Shown here one piece after another: positions 1-6,426 of a DNA stretch of 24,741 nucleotides. Origin of the DNA: Ruminococcaceae bacterium UBA794 (lineage in GTDB: Bacteria; Bacillota; Clostridia; Oscillospirales; Ruminococcaceae); contig DBIU01000073.1 of NCBI GenBank assembly GCA_002304735.1, forward strand, positions 9,084 to 33,824, read 5' to 3'. The notes beneath the pieces are model-generated. The model did not search any database. It saw only the letters and a list, made by a program, of their open reading frames with translations, and had not been told where the DNA came from. Made by a program: the position numbers and the translations under genes. How positions within the stretch are numbered: position 1 is the first letter of the stretch; each line of letters opens with the position of its first letter.

Positions 1-655
1 CGCGGCGGAAGCGGTCCTTGTCGAGCTTTTCGTGGGTTGTGGAGTCCCAGAAGCGGCAGGTATCGGGAGAAATCTCGTCCGCGAGGAGAATTTTTCCGTG
101 GAAGCGTCCGAACTCAATCTTGAAGTCGATGAGGTCGATGTTGAGCTTCTTGAAGAAGCCGAGCATAAACTCGTTTACCTTAAACGCGTACTTTGCGATT
201 TCGTCAAGCTCCTCCTTAGTCGCAAGACCAAGACCGAGCGCATAATAATCGTTGATAAACGGGTCGCCGAGGTCGTCGTTCTTATAGCTAAATTCAAGCG
301 TCGGGCATTTGAGGGGAGTGCCTTCCGCGATACCGAGCTTCTTTGAAAAGCTTCCCGCGGCAACATTTCTCACGATAACCTCAAGCGGAACGATTTCAAC
401 CTTCTTTACGAGCGTTTCTCTGTCGGAAAGCTCCTCGACAAGGTGGGTGGGAACGCCCTCTTTTTCGAGCAGACTGAACATAAAGTTCGTCATCTTGTTG
501 TTGATAACGCCCTTGCCGACAATCGTGCCTTTCTTCTCGCCGTTGAAAGCGGTTGCGTCGTCCTTGTAGTCAACGATAACGTAATCGGGATTTTCGGTAG
601 CGAAAACCTTCTTTGCCTTGCCCTCGTAAAGCTGTTTCGTCTTTGTGTAATTCAT
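1..655 (-). CDS. purC: Phosphoribosylaminoimidazole-succinocarboxamide synthase (SAICAR synthase), 3' end cut by window edge
   Basis: PurC joins CAIR and aspartate with ATP to make SAICAR in cytoplasmic de novo purine synthesis. The minus strand reads from ATG at 655 into [18 protein letters not shown], the usual PurC opening, whose YEGKAK loop belongs to the ATP site. Further recognisable blocks are [31 protein letters not shown] and [13 protein letters not shown]. About 218 codons are present; the family is usually about 235 residues, so only a short C-terminal piece is missing beyond base 1. The start is supported by AAAGGAG seven bases upstream (AAAGGAGATTTTACT, then ATG). It lies 47 bases after purE on the same strand and should be co-transcribed with it. 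No frame break is seen. The identification is secure. Confidence 0.97.
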   Translation of the reverse strand, partial: MNYTKTKQLYEGKAKKVFATENPDYVIVDYKDDATAFNGEKKGTIVGKGVINNKMTNFMFSLLEKEGVPTHLVEELSDRETLVKKVEIVPLEVIVRNVAAGSFSKKLGIAEGTPLKCPTLEFSYKNDDLGDPFINDYYALGLGLATKEELDEIAKYAFKVNEFMLGFFKKLNIDLIDFKIEFGRFHGKILLADEISPDTCRFWDSTTHEKLDKDRFRR

Positions 656-672
656 AGTAAAATCTCCTTTTC

Positions 673-696
673 TTTGTATCAAAATTTGTATCAAAA
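673..696. repeat. Perfect tandem 12-bp repeat between purE and purC
   Basis: The unit TTTGTATCAAAA occurs twice head to tail (673-684 and 685-696) in the purE-purC spacer, just upstream of the purC ribosome site on the minus strand. It is short, A/T-rich and probably a slippage duplication. Confidence 0.85.
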
Positions 697-702
697 TCGG
701 AA

Positions 703-1209
703 TTATTCTTCCGAAAAAAGCTCTTCCTGAAGCTTTCTGTCCTTTTCGTTAATTTTCTCAATCATCTTGCGCTTTTCAACGCTGAGCTGCGCCTCAAGCG
801 CCTCGTTGCTGAGAGCGAGAATTTGCACGGCGAGAATAGCCGCGTTTTCCGCGCCGTCCACGGCAACCGTCGCCACGGGGATTCCGGAAGGCATCTGAAC
901 CGTTGACAGAAGCGCGTCAAGACCGTCGAAATTCTTTCCGGAGCAGGGTATTCCGATAACGGGGAGAGTCGTGTGCGCTGCGACGATACCCGCAAGGTGC
1001 GCCGCCATACCCGCCGCGCAGATTATTACGCCGAAGCCGTTTCCCCTCGCCTTTTCGGAAAACTCGCAGACCGCTCTGGGGGTTCTGTGCGCGGACATAA
1101 TCCTGCACTCGTATTCAAGCCCGAAGCTCTTGATTTTGTCGAGAGCCTTCTTAACAACGGGCAGGTCGCTGTCGCTTCCCATTATTACCGCAACTTTTTT
1201 TGCCGCCAT
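703..1209 (-). CDS. purE: N5-carboxyaminoimidazole ribonucleotide mutase (class I PurE)
   Basis: PurE converts N5-CAIR to CAIR, the step before PurC in purine synthesis. The 168-residue product starts [19 protein letters not shown] and has the class I blocks GSDSD (residues ~11-15), SAHRTP (~44-49) and [17 protein letters not shown] (~70-86), followed by [22 protein letters not shown]. Length and order match bacterial PurE. I chose ATG at 1209 over an upstream in-frame start at 1227 because AAAGGAAG sits 8 bases before it and the family starts at this point. It is the first pur gene after a promoter at 1408-1436, behind a long leader with an upstream ORF and hairpin. The identification is secure. 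Confidence 0.97.
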   Translation of the reverse strand: MAAKKVAVIMGSDSDLPVVKKALDKIKSFGLEYECRIMSAHRTPRAVCEFSEKARGNGFGVIICAAGMAAHLAGIVAAHTTLPVIGIPCSGKNFDGLDALLSTVQMPSGIPVATVAVDGAENAAILAVQILALSNEALEAQLSVEKRKMIEKINEKDRKLQEELFSEE

Positions 1210-1225
1210 AAAACAACTTCCTTTC

Positions 1226-1259
1226 AAATAAAAATAGCTGTATAATTACAATACAGCTA
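1226..1259 (-). terminator. Terminator-like hairpin in the purE leader (candidate attenuator)
   Basis: On the minus strand a 9-bp perfect stem (TAGCTGTAT paired with ATACAGCTA, 7-base loop) is followed at once by TTTTTATTT. It lies between a 25-codon upstream ORF and the purE ribosome site, so termination here would switch off purE-purC. The upstream ORF stops only four bases before the stem begins, so a terminating ribosome would cover its 5' arm. That is the geometry of translation-coupled attenuation. The hairpin is seen directly; the regulatory role is inferred. Confidence 0.6.
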
Positions 1260-1263
1260 AAGG

Positions 1264-1341
1264 CTAAAAATCGGTTTTTTGTGCAACTATTCCGTAAAAA
1301 TCGTCCAAATTTCCAAACGAAAAACTCTTTTTCGATAACAT
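1264..1341 (-). CDS. 25-codon upstream ORF in the purE leader (candidate leader peptide)
   Basis: An ATG at 1341 opens a 25-residue frame beginning MLSKKSFSFGNLDDF and ending AQKTDF, stopping with TAG at 1264-1266. A good ribosome site (AGGAG, then nine bases, then ATG) precedes it, better than expected for a chance ORF. It starts about 60 bases after the predicted transcription start and ends next to a terminator-like hairpin. Four of the 25 codons are TTT (Phe); I see no run of codons tied to purine supply. It is probably a regulatory leader peptide. No family is recognised, and it could be spurious. Confidence 0.45.
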   Translation of the reverse strand: MLSKKSFSFGNLDDFYGIVAQKTDF

Positions 1342-1407
1342 ACCGCCGTTCTCCTGTCAAAAAATGGAATTTCTACTCAAATAACGCAAAATAAAAAACC
1401 TACTTTT

Positions 1408-1436
1408 ATTGTACTATAATTCCCGTCAAATTGCAA
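1408..1436 (-). promoter_or_regulatory. Sigma-A promoter for purE-purC
   Basis: On the minus strand TTGCAA (1436-1431), a 17-base spacer and TACAAT (1413-1408). Transcription should begin near 1401, giving a leader of about 190 bases before purE. I looked for a purine riboswitch core and found none that I could support. Confidence 0.7.
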
Positions 1437-1469
1437 GGGGTTTTTGAAAAATTTTCTCAAATTATCACA

Positions 1470-2162
1470 CTAAAGTATTCTTGAATTGTTTATAACCAAT
1501 CCGAAAGTCACTCCGAGAGAGTCCGCGGCGGTTCTGCAAACGCTCATTCTCGAAAGGAAAATCTCGAAATATTCCATAACGGAGCTGATTTTAAGGTCGA
1601 TTGACAGCCGCAGAATAAGCTCCTTCTTATCGTCCGAAAAGGCAAGCTCCGAGCTTTCAACGGCGTAATTCACGCGGTCGTGGATATCGGCGGCGAGATT
1701 TTCGCCGCTGGGAACGAAAGGCTTTCCGTCCTTTCCGCGGACGCGCGACCTGCGAACGTCCGATTTATCCGCGATAATAAGCGCCGCGGCGATGGGATTT
1801 ACGGGATAAGCGCTGCCCTCGTCGTGATTTCCGATAGCGGAAACTATGCGCGAAATCTCCTGCGCGGGCATACCGAGGCTGTCGAGAAGCCTAAAAGCCA
1901 TCAGAGCGCCCGACTGCGCGTGACCGACGCGGTTTATCACGTTTCCGATATCGTGCAGATAAGCGGCAATCTGCGCGAGTTCGCAGGTTCTCGCGTCAAA
2001 TCCGAGCGTTTCGAGTATCATAAAAGCGTTCGCCGCCGCGCGCTCGACGTGACCCTTCGAGTGTTCCGTATAGCCGATTGCCGAAAGCGCCTCGTCCGCG
2101 AATTTGATATAAGTCGCGACGTCGCTGTTTGTTTTGATGTAGTCGTAAGTTATATTGCTCAT
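1470..2162 (-). CDS. HD-domain metal-dependent phosphohydrolase
   Basis: The 230-residue protein carries an HD-domain metal site: HVERA with H38, then YLHDIGN with H70-D71, then H81 (GHAQSG), H113 (IGNHDE) and ADKSD with D132/D135. HD proteins hydrolyse phosphomono- or phosphodiesters, often on nucleotides; the substrate here cannot be told. It looks soluble and has no extra sensory domain. I prefer ATG at 2162 (MSNITYDY) to an in-frame TTG at 2189, because GAGGAA lies just before it and the upstream gene ends only 10 bases away. It is the second gene of a two-gene unit with a small membrane protein, so it may act near the membrane, though this is only inference. No clear terminator follows; the purE promoter begins 33 bases downstream. 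Confidence 0.85.
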   Translation of the reverse strand: MSNITYDYIKTNSDVATYIKFADEALSAIGYTEHSKGHVERAAANAFMILETLGFDARTCELAQIAAYLHDIGNVINRVGHAQSGALMAFRLLDSLGMPAQEISRIVSAIGNHDEGSAYPVNPIAAALIIADKSDVRRSRVRGKDGKPFVPSGENLAADIHDRVNYAVESSELAFSDDKKELILRLSIDLKISSVMEYFEIFLSRMSVCRTAADSLGVTFGLVINNSRIL

Positions 2163-2172
2163 AAATTCCTCG

Positions 2173-2610
2173 TTATCCGATAAAATCAATTGCCCACATT
2201 ATTGTTGCAAAAGCGGACGGAATTGATACGCACACGCCGAGAATTATCGTCGCGAGCGCGTTTCCGTCTATAACGAACCTAAAAATCCTGCTTTTCAGCA
2301 CTCTTTTCTTCTTTCCCTCGATATAGAGCTTCTTTTTCATCACCGTTTCACCGGGGAAAATATTGCGCCGCTCCTCGCCGTCAACTCGATAAACCGCCGC
2401 AGGAAAGCGTTTGGTATCGTCAAGCCGCAAAAACTCGGCTTTCGCGGGCTTTGCTGTTATAAGGAAGAACAGGCAGACCGTGAAAAACAGCGCCGTGAGA
2501 ACGATAACCGCCGCCAAAATCCACACCAGAAGCATTCCAACGTCCGCAAGACTGAAGCCCAAGCAGAGCATTATCACGGCGACAAGCCCGAAGCCTATAA
2601 CATATTCCAC
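2173..2610 (-). CDS. Small membrane protein of unknown function
   Basis: This 145-residue protein is not recognised. From the GTG start it opens VEYVIGFGLVAVIMLCLGFS, the first of two N-terminal membrane helices (about residues 4-22 and 26-52), followed by a basic soluble stretch (AKPAKAEFLRLDDTKRFP, GKKKRVLKSRIFRF) and a third hydrophobic segment near the C-terminus (ATIILGVCVSIPSAFATIMW). An apparent extension to 2655 must be untranslated, because its DNA is the gene's own promoter: the -10 lies only 17 bases before the GTG. AGGGGGG precedes GTG by five bases, supporting that start. It shares a promoter with the HD phosphohydrolase, 10 bases downstream. Confidence 0.75.
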   Translation of the reverse strand: MEYVIGFGLVAVIMLCLGFSLADVGMLLVWILAAVIVLTALFFTVCLFFLITAKPAKAEFLRLDDTKRFPAAVYRVDGEERRNIFPGETVMKKKLYIEGKKKRVLKSRIFRFVIDGNALATIILGVCVSIPSAFATIMWAIDFIG

Positions 2611-2626
2611 AAAATCCCCCCTTGAT

Positions 2627-2655
2627 ATTTTAGCATATTTCCTATATTTTGTCAA
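2627..2655 (-). promoter_or_regulatory. Sigma-A promoter for the membrane protein / HD phosphohydrolase pair
   Basis: On the minus strand TTGACA (2655-2650), 17 bases, TAAAAT (2632-2627). It is close to consensus. Initiation near 2620 leaves a leader of only about 10 bases before the GTG at 2610, which contains the ribosome site. Confidence 0.85.
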
Positions 2656-2681
2656 CAGCTATTGCAAAAAAGCGGATTTTA

Positions 2682-2710
2682 TTGACTATCGCGAAAAAAT
2701 GTGTTATAAT
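2682..2710 (+). promoter_or_regulatory. Sigma-A promoter for the solute-binding lipoprotein unit
   Basis: TTGACT (2682-2687), 17 bases, perfect TATAAT (2705-2710). Its -35 is 26 bases from the -35 of the divergent promoter at 2627-2655, so one regulator bound between them could affect both. Confidence 0.85.
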
Positions 2711-2759
2711 AGAAGATGATTATATAATGCAGAAGTATGATTTGAAGGGAGTGAGAGCG

Positions 2760-4034
2760 TTGAAAAGGCGAAAAATCGCGGTTTTAGCGGCATTGTCGGC
2801 GATTATATTGAGCGGCTGCGGCGCAGGCGCGGATAATTCTCCCTCGGAAAAAGAAGCCGTTTCCTCCGAAAGCGCGCTTCCGTTCGACGACTATTTTCCC
2901 GAAATCACGCCCGATACCCCCGCGCTGACTTATCTCGGCTCGCGCGACCTGCGAAGCTCCGAGGCGCTTGAATTGTACAATAAAACGTTTGCGGCGGATT
3001 ACAAAAAATCCGATATTCTCGTTCGAGAATATTGCTCGGAATACCGCCTTGCGGACGTTCTTTCCGAGAAAATGGCGTCCGACCGTTCTCCCGACCTCAC
3101 GGACAAGCTCCCGAACAGCTTTCCCTATCTTATGTCGAAGAATTATTACGAGGACTTGACGAAATACATCGACCGAAGCGCACCGCAATGGACGGAATAC
3201 GCTTCCTATATCGACTTTTACAGCTATAACGGCAGCCGTTTCTTCTACCCCGAAACCGTGACGGCCGCGCCGCGTTTTCTTGTGTACAGCAAGGAGCGGT
3301 TCGAAGCGCTCGGACTCGCCGACCCGGAAACGCTCTATTATGACGGAAAATGGACAAGAAAAGCGTTTACCGAGGCTGCGGAGAGCTTCTGCGCGGCAAT
3401 GGGCGGAACGGGAGTTTACGGCGACGGAATAACGGACGGATTTATCTCGTCGGAGGGAGAAACGGTGTTCTCAAAAGCCGAAAGCGGACAGGTTGTCTGC
3501 AATCTTGAAGGCGAAAAAATAACCGAAATATTCGATTATCTGAAAAACGAGCTTTCGGCGAAAACCGGCATAGAGAGCTTCACGGGCTACGACAGGATAA
3601 TAAACGGAAGGTCGGCTTTTTTGCTTATTGACGACGGCGGCTATAACGAGCTTCTCGCGATTGATTCGGGGAAGAATTACGGCGCCGTTCCCATTCCGAA
3701 AGCCGACGACGGCGAAATATACTTCTGCGCGGCGGAAAGCGAAGGCTATCTCGTTCCGAAAGGCGCGAAAAACGTAAAGGGCGCGGCTTGCTTTATAAAC
3801 TGCGGGAGGATTGCCGCGGCGCGCGCCGAAGCGCCAGAAAGCGTTCTCGCGAAAATGCGCGCAAACGGGCTTACCGCCGTTCCCGAGGAGAATTATTGCT
3901 TCGACGCGAAAACAAACGTCGCGATAAAGGATTACCTTTCTCTGCCGCTGCTGAAAAACGAAGATGAAAGCGGCTCTGCGAGCGGACTTGCGGAAATCGA
4001 AGCCGCCGTCGCCGAAATTAATTCGCTCAACTGA
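2760..4034 (+). CDS. Extracellular solute-binding lipoprotein (ABC importer type, family 1-like)
   Basis: The 424-residue product has a lipoprotein signal: basic MKRRK, a hydrophobic stretch, then lipobox LSGC with C20 as the lipidated cysteine, and a Ser/Glu-rich tether. The mature part resembles type-1 solute-binding proteins (LYNKTFAADYKKSD, DKLPNSFPYLMSKNYYEDLTKYID, AGxPIPK-like AVPIPKADDG, and EGYLVPKGAKN near the C-terminus). Such proteins deliver sugars or oligomers to ABC permeases. The TTG start at 2760 is chosen because AAGGGAG lies 8 bases upstream and the signal peptide begins there; an ATG at 2727 has no ribosome site and sits about 10 bases from the predicted transcript start. 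No permease or ATPase lies beside it. The gene downstream is tubulin-like, so the protein may serve another role; its ligand is unknown. Confidence 0.75.
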   Translation: MKRRKIAVLAALSAIILSGCGAGADNSPSEKEAVSSESALPFDDYFPEITPDTPALTYLGSRDLRSSEALELYNKTFAADYKKSDILVREYCSEYRLADVLSEKMASDRSPDLTDKLPNSFPYLMSKNYYEDLTKYIDRSAPQWTEYASYIDFYSYNGSRFFYPETVTAAPRFLVYSKERFEALGLADPETLYYDGKWTRKAFTEAAESFCAAMGGTGVYGDGITDGFISSEGETVFSKAESGQVVCNLEGEKITEIFDYLKNELSAKTGIESFTGYDRIINGRSAFLLIDDGGYNELLAIDSGKNYGAVPIPKADDGEIYFCAAESEGYLVPKGAKNVKGAACFINCGRIAAARAEAPESVLAKMRANGLTAVPEENYCFDAKTNVAIKDYLSLPLLKNEDESGSASGLAEIEAAVAEINSLN

Positions 4035-4037
4035 AAA

Positions 4038-4086
4038 TAGGTAACCTCTAAAAATCTGCCGTGAAGGAGGTTTTAAGAGGTTACCA
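4038..4086. repeat. Inverted repeat with a Shine-Dalgarno-like loop, between the lipoprotein and tubulin-like genes
   Basis: GGTAACCTCT (4040-4049) pairs perfectly with AGAGGTTACC (4076-4085), and AAAA/TTTT extends the stem after one bulged base. The loop contains AAGGAGG (4064-4070). No T-run follows, so it is not a standard terminator. It could be an intercistronic RNA structure or a short palindromic repeat. A 14-base match to its left arm lies at 22553-22566, just after another gene's stop codon. Confidence 0.7.
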
Positions 4087-4115
4087 ATAATATTTGAACA
4101 AAGAAGGTATCGATT

Positions 4116-6398
4116 GTGGATATTCACAAGCAGGTTGAATGGCTCAGACCTGACAGAATAATGAAGCTGTACGACGGCGAAAAAAGTATGCTCGGAATGA
4201 ACAGGCTTCTCATAATCGGCGTCGGAAAAAACGGAACGGACTGCCTTATGAGAGCGAAGCACATTGCCGAAAACCGCTTCAATCCGCGCAGCGACAAGCT
4301 TCGCTTTCTTGCATTCGGCGAGGAGGAGTATCTTGACGGCGCGGAGTATTGCGGCTCTGTTCTCCGAGAGGACGAGAAAATCGCCGTAAATCCCGAAAAA
4401 GCGGTCTATCAATACCTCGACGACCCCGACCTGCTTTCGCCGCAGGCGCGCGAGTGGTTTGATATGGGACTTAAGAATTATTCCCCGAACGCGCCGAAAT
4501 ACGGTCTGCAAAAAAGACAGGGCGGGAGAATTGCGCTTTTTCATTGCATAGAACAGCTTTTAGCGCGGCTTGACGAGCTTTCGGCGCTGTTCTCCAAGAG
4601 CGAAAATCCGCTTGAAATAACCGTTGTCGGCAACCTCGGCGACGCTTTTTTCGGAGGAACGGCTGTTGACTTTGGCTACATACTCACGGATTTCTTCAAA
4701 AACGCGGCTTTTCCCGTGAAAGTTAACGCGCTTATGTTCGCAGGAGATACCGCGCAGCTCTTTGAAAAGGACGCGCGCGACCTTGCGAATTATTACGCGA
4801 ACACAATTCTCACAAAAGGCGAGCTTGACGCGTTTCAGAGCAGAAAAGCGAAATTTTCGCAGAAATATACGGAAAAGTACGCGGTGTCGTCCGAAAAGCC
4901 GCCTTATAACGCGTGCTATATCGCTTCGGCGGAAAAAAGCTACGCGCTGACGCTTGAAGCGGCTGCGGAAAAACTGCTTTCCGCGGGCGAATTTATCTAC
5001 AAAAATGACGACGACGCGGACCGAGTTGTTTCGTACAATATGCTTGACCGGAACGGCGCGCATACGTTCAGATACCTCGCTTACGGGATTTCGGGAATGG
5101 AAATTCCGCTCGGGAAAATAGTATCGTATCTCTCCGTGAAGCTGTTCGCGGACCTTTGCGGCTATCTTAAGCAAAACAGCGCGGTTCAGATGCAGCTAAG
5201 CCTGCTTGTAAGCCGCGTTACGCCGGACGCAATGCTTCTCGCTTCACGGGCGGGAACAGTTCCCAAAATCGAATACGACGAGAAATACAACCCGCTTTTC
5301 ACGATAAAATCGCTTAAAAAGGGCGCGGAAGCCTCGAAAAACTACATAACCGAAAAAATCGAGGAATATGCCGAGCTGGTAAAAAAAGGCGCGGAGGAGA
5401 ACCTCCCGCTTGCGGTCGGCGAAGTTACGAAGGCGTGCGATGAAGCGCTCGGTGATTTTGAAAAGGGACCGTTCTGTGCGCAGGAGATTATCAGAGCGTG
5501 TCTTGAACGTCTTAAAACGCTGATTAGCCGAACAAAAGCCGAAAAAGAGGACGCAGACGAGCTTATCGAGCGCCGCGAGCGTCTCCTGCAAAGCGATTAC
5601 AGAAAGCTCAAGGGAACGCCCGCGATTATGGCGGGAAACGCGGCTCGGCTTTATATTTCGTCGCTTTCGGAATATGCCGAGTGCCTGAAAACGCAGAAAA
5701 CCGCCGATACGACGCTGGAATTTTACCAAAACGCGTTTGATAAGCTCAAGGATTATTCGGAGAACACGCTTTCCGAAAAGACAAAAATTTTCTCGGTTAA
5801 CGCGGCTGAGTTCCTTTCGGGGATTGACGATAACGAAGAAACCGTGATAAAAGAAGCTTTCGAGGTGAACACTCCCGAAGTGCTGAGAAAGCTCGACAAG
5901 CTTGTCGCGGACGTTCCCGAGGAAACGAAAACGCAGGCTTTCAAAAAGATGAAAATGATTGACGCGGGCGAAAACGAATCGGTTTTCGCCTCGGAAATAG
6001 TAAATCTCGCGGCAAAATGCTTCGGCGGATTTCTGCTTATGGGATACAACGACTTCTGCGAGTATTTCGGAGTTCAAGGCTCGGTTAAGGACGCGCTTCA
6101 GAGCTGCTTTGACAGCGTTTGCGTGAAAACTCCCGCTCTCGACGATGAGCCGCTCACAAGAGTCCTCTGCCCGAAAAGCATAAGCCAAGGCGACGTACAG
6201 CCGCTTAAATCCACGCGCCAAGGCATAAATTACATCTGGAACGTTTCCCCGCTGTTTAACGCGGCGATTGCGGTTCAGATTAAGGGCGGCGTGAAAATCG
6301 ACGAATTTAAGAACTATAATCAGTGGGAAAATATGCGCTACGCGTATGTAAACGACTCCCTCAAGAAGCACGGAATACACATATTCAGAAACATCTGA
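4116..6398 (+). CDS. Tubulin/FtsZ-superfamily-like protein (Tubulin_2 type), degenerate
   Basis: The 760-residue cytoplasmic protein resembles large bacterial tubulin-like proteins. It has an N-terminal Rossmann-type start (LLIIGVGKNGTD, GxGxxG at residues 35-40), QGGRIALF near 135, and a segment GDAFFGGTAVDFGYILTDFF (about 175-194) where the GGTGSG tubulin signature would fall. Further on is FRYLAYGISGMEIPLGKIVSYLSVKL, typical of this family. The signature is altered (FGGTAVDF), so GTP binding or hydrolysis may be weak. The C-terminal half is rich in charged helices. GTG at 4116 is the likely start, with AAGAAGG 8 bases upstream. The next gene, a transglutaminase, begins 28 bases later with no promoter between, suggesting joint action at the envelope. 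The family call rests on motif recognition alone. Confidence 0.6.
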   Translation: MDIHKQVEWLRPDRIMKLYDGEKSMLGMNRLLIIGVGKNGTDCLMRAKHIAENRFNPRSDKLRFLAFGEEEYLDGAEYCGSVLREDEKIAVNPEKAVYQYLDDPDLLSPQAREWFDMGLKNYSPNAPKYGLQKRQGGRIALFHCIEQLLARLDELSALFSKSENPLEITVVGNLGDAFFGGTAVDFGYILTDFFKNAAFPVKVNALMFAGDTAQLFEKDARDLANYYANTILTKGELDAFQSRKAKFSQKYTEKYAVSSEKPPYNACYIASAEKSYALTLEAAAEKLLSAGEFIYKNDDDADRVVSYNMLDRNGAHTFRYLAYGISGMEIPLGKIVSYLSVKLFADLCGYLKQNSAVQMQLSLLVSRVTPDAMLLASRAGTVPKIEYDEKYNPLFTIKSLKKGAEASKNYITEKIEEYAELVKKGAEENLPLAVGEVTKACDEALGDFEKGPFCAQEIIRACLERLKTLISRTKAEKEDADELIERRERLLQSDYRKLKGTPAIMAGNAARLYISSLSEYAECLKTQKTADTTLEFYQNAFDKLKDYSENTLSEKTKIFSVNAAEFLSGIDDNEETVIKEAFEVNTPEVLRKLDKLVADVPEETKTQAFKKMKMIDAGENESVFASEIVNLAAKCFGGFLLMGYNDFCEYFGVQGSVKDALQSCFDSVCVKTPALDDEPLTRVLCPKSISQGDVQPLKSTRQGINYIWNVSPLFNAAIAVQIKGGVKIDEFKNYNQWENMRYAYVNDSLKKHGIHIFRNI

Positions 6399-6426
6399 AC
6401 AAAAAACTGCTATTAATCGGAGTAAT

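Noticed and set aside
1210..1436. Purine riboswitch or PurR operator in the purE leader
   Set aside because: I could not find the conserved core of the purine aptamer or a convincing PurBox pair; only the upstream ORF and the hairpin are supportable.
2649..2759. Longer N-terminus for the solute-binding lipoprotein starting at 2649 or 2727
   Set aside because: These starts precede or abut the predicted transcription start and have no ribosome site; the signal peptide begins at the TTG at 2760.
3471..4544. A 357-codon open frame on minus, antisense to the lipoprotein and tubulin-like genes
   Set aside because: It crosses two genes and an intergenic hairpin, is basic and motif-free, and lacks promoter and ribosome site.
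5244..6380. A 378-codon open frame on minus, antisense to the tubulin-like gene
   Set aside because: It shows the same Arg/Phe/Val-rich shadow composition with no motif or start signal.
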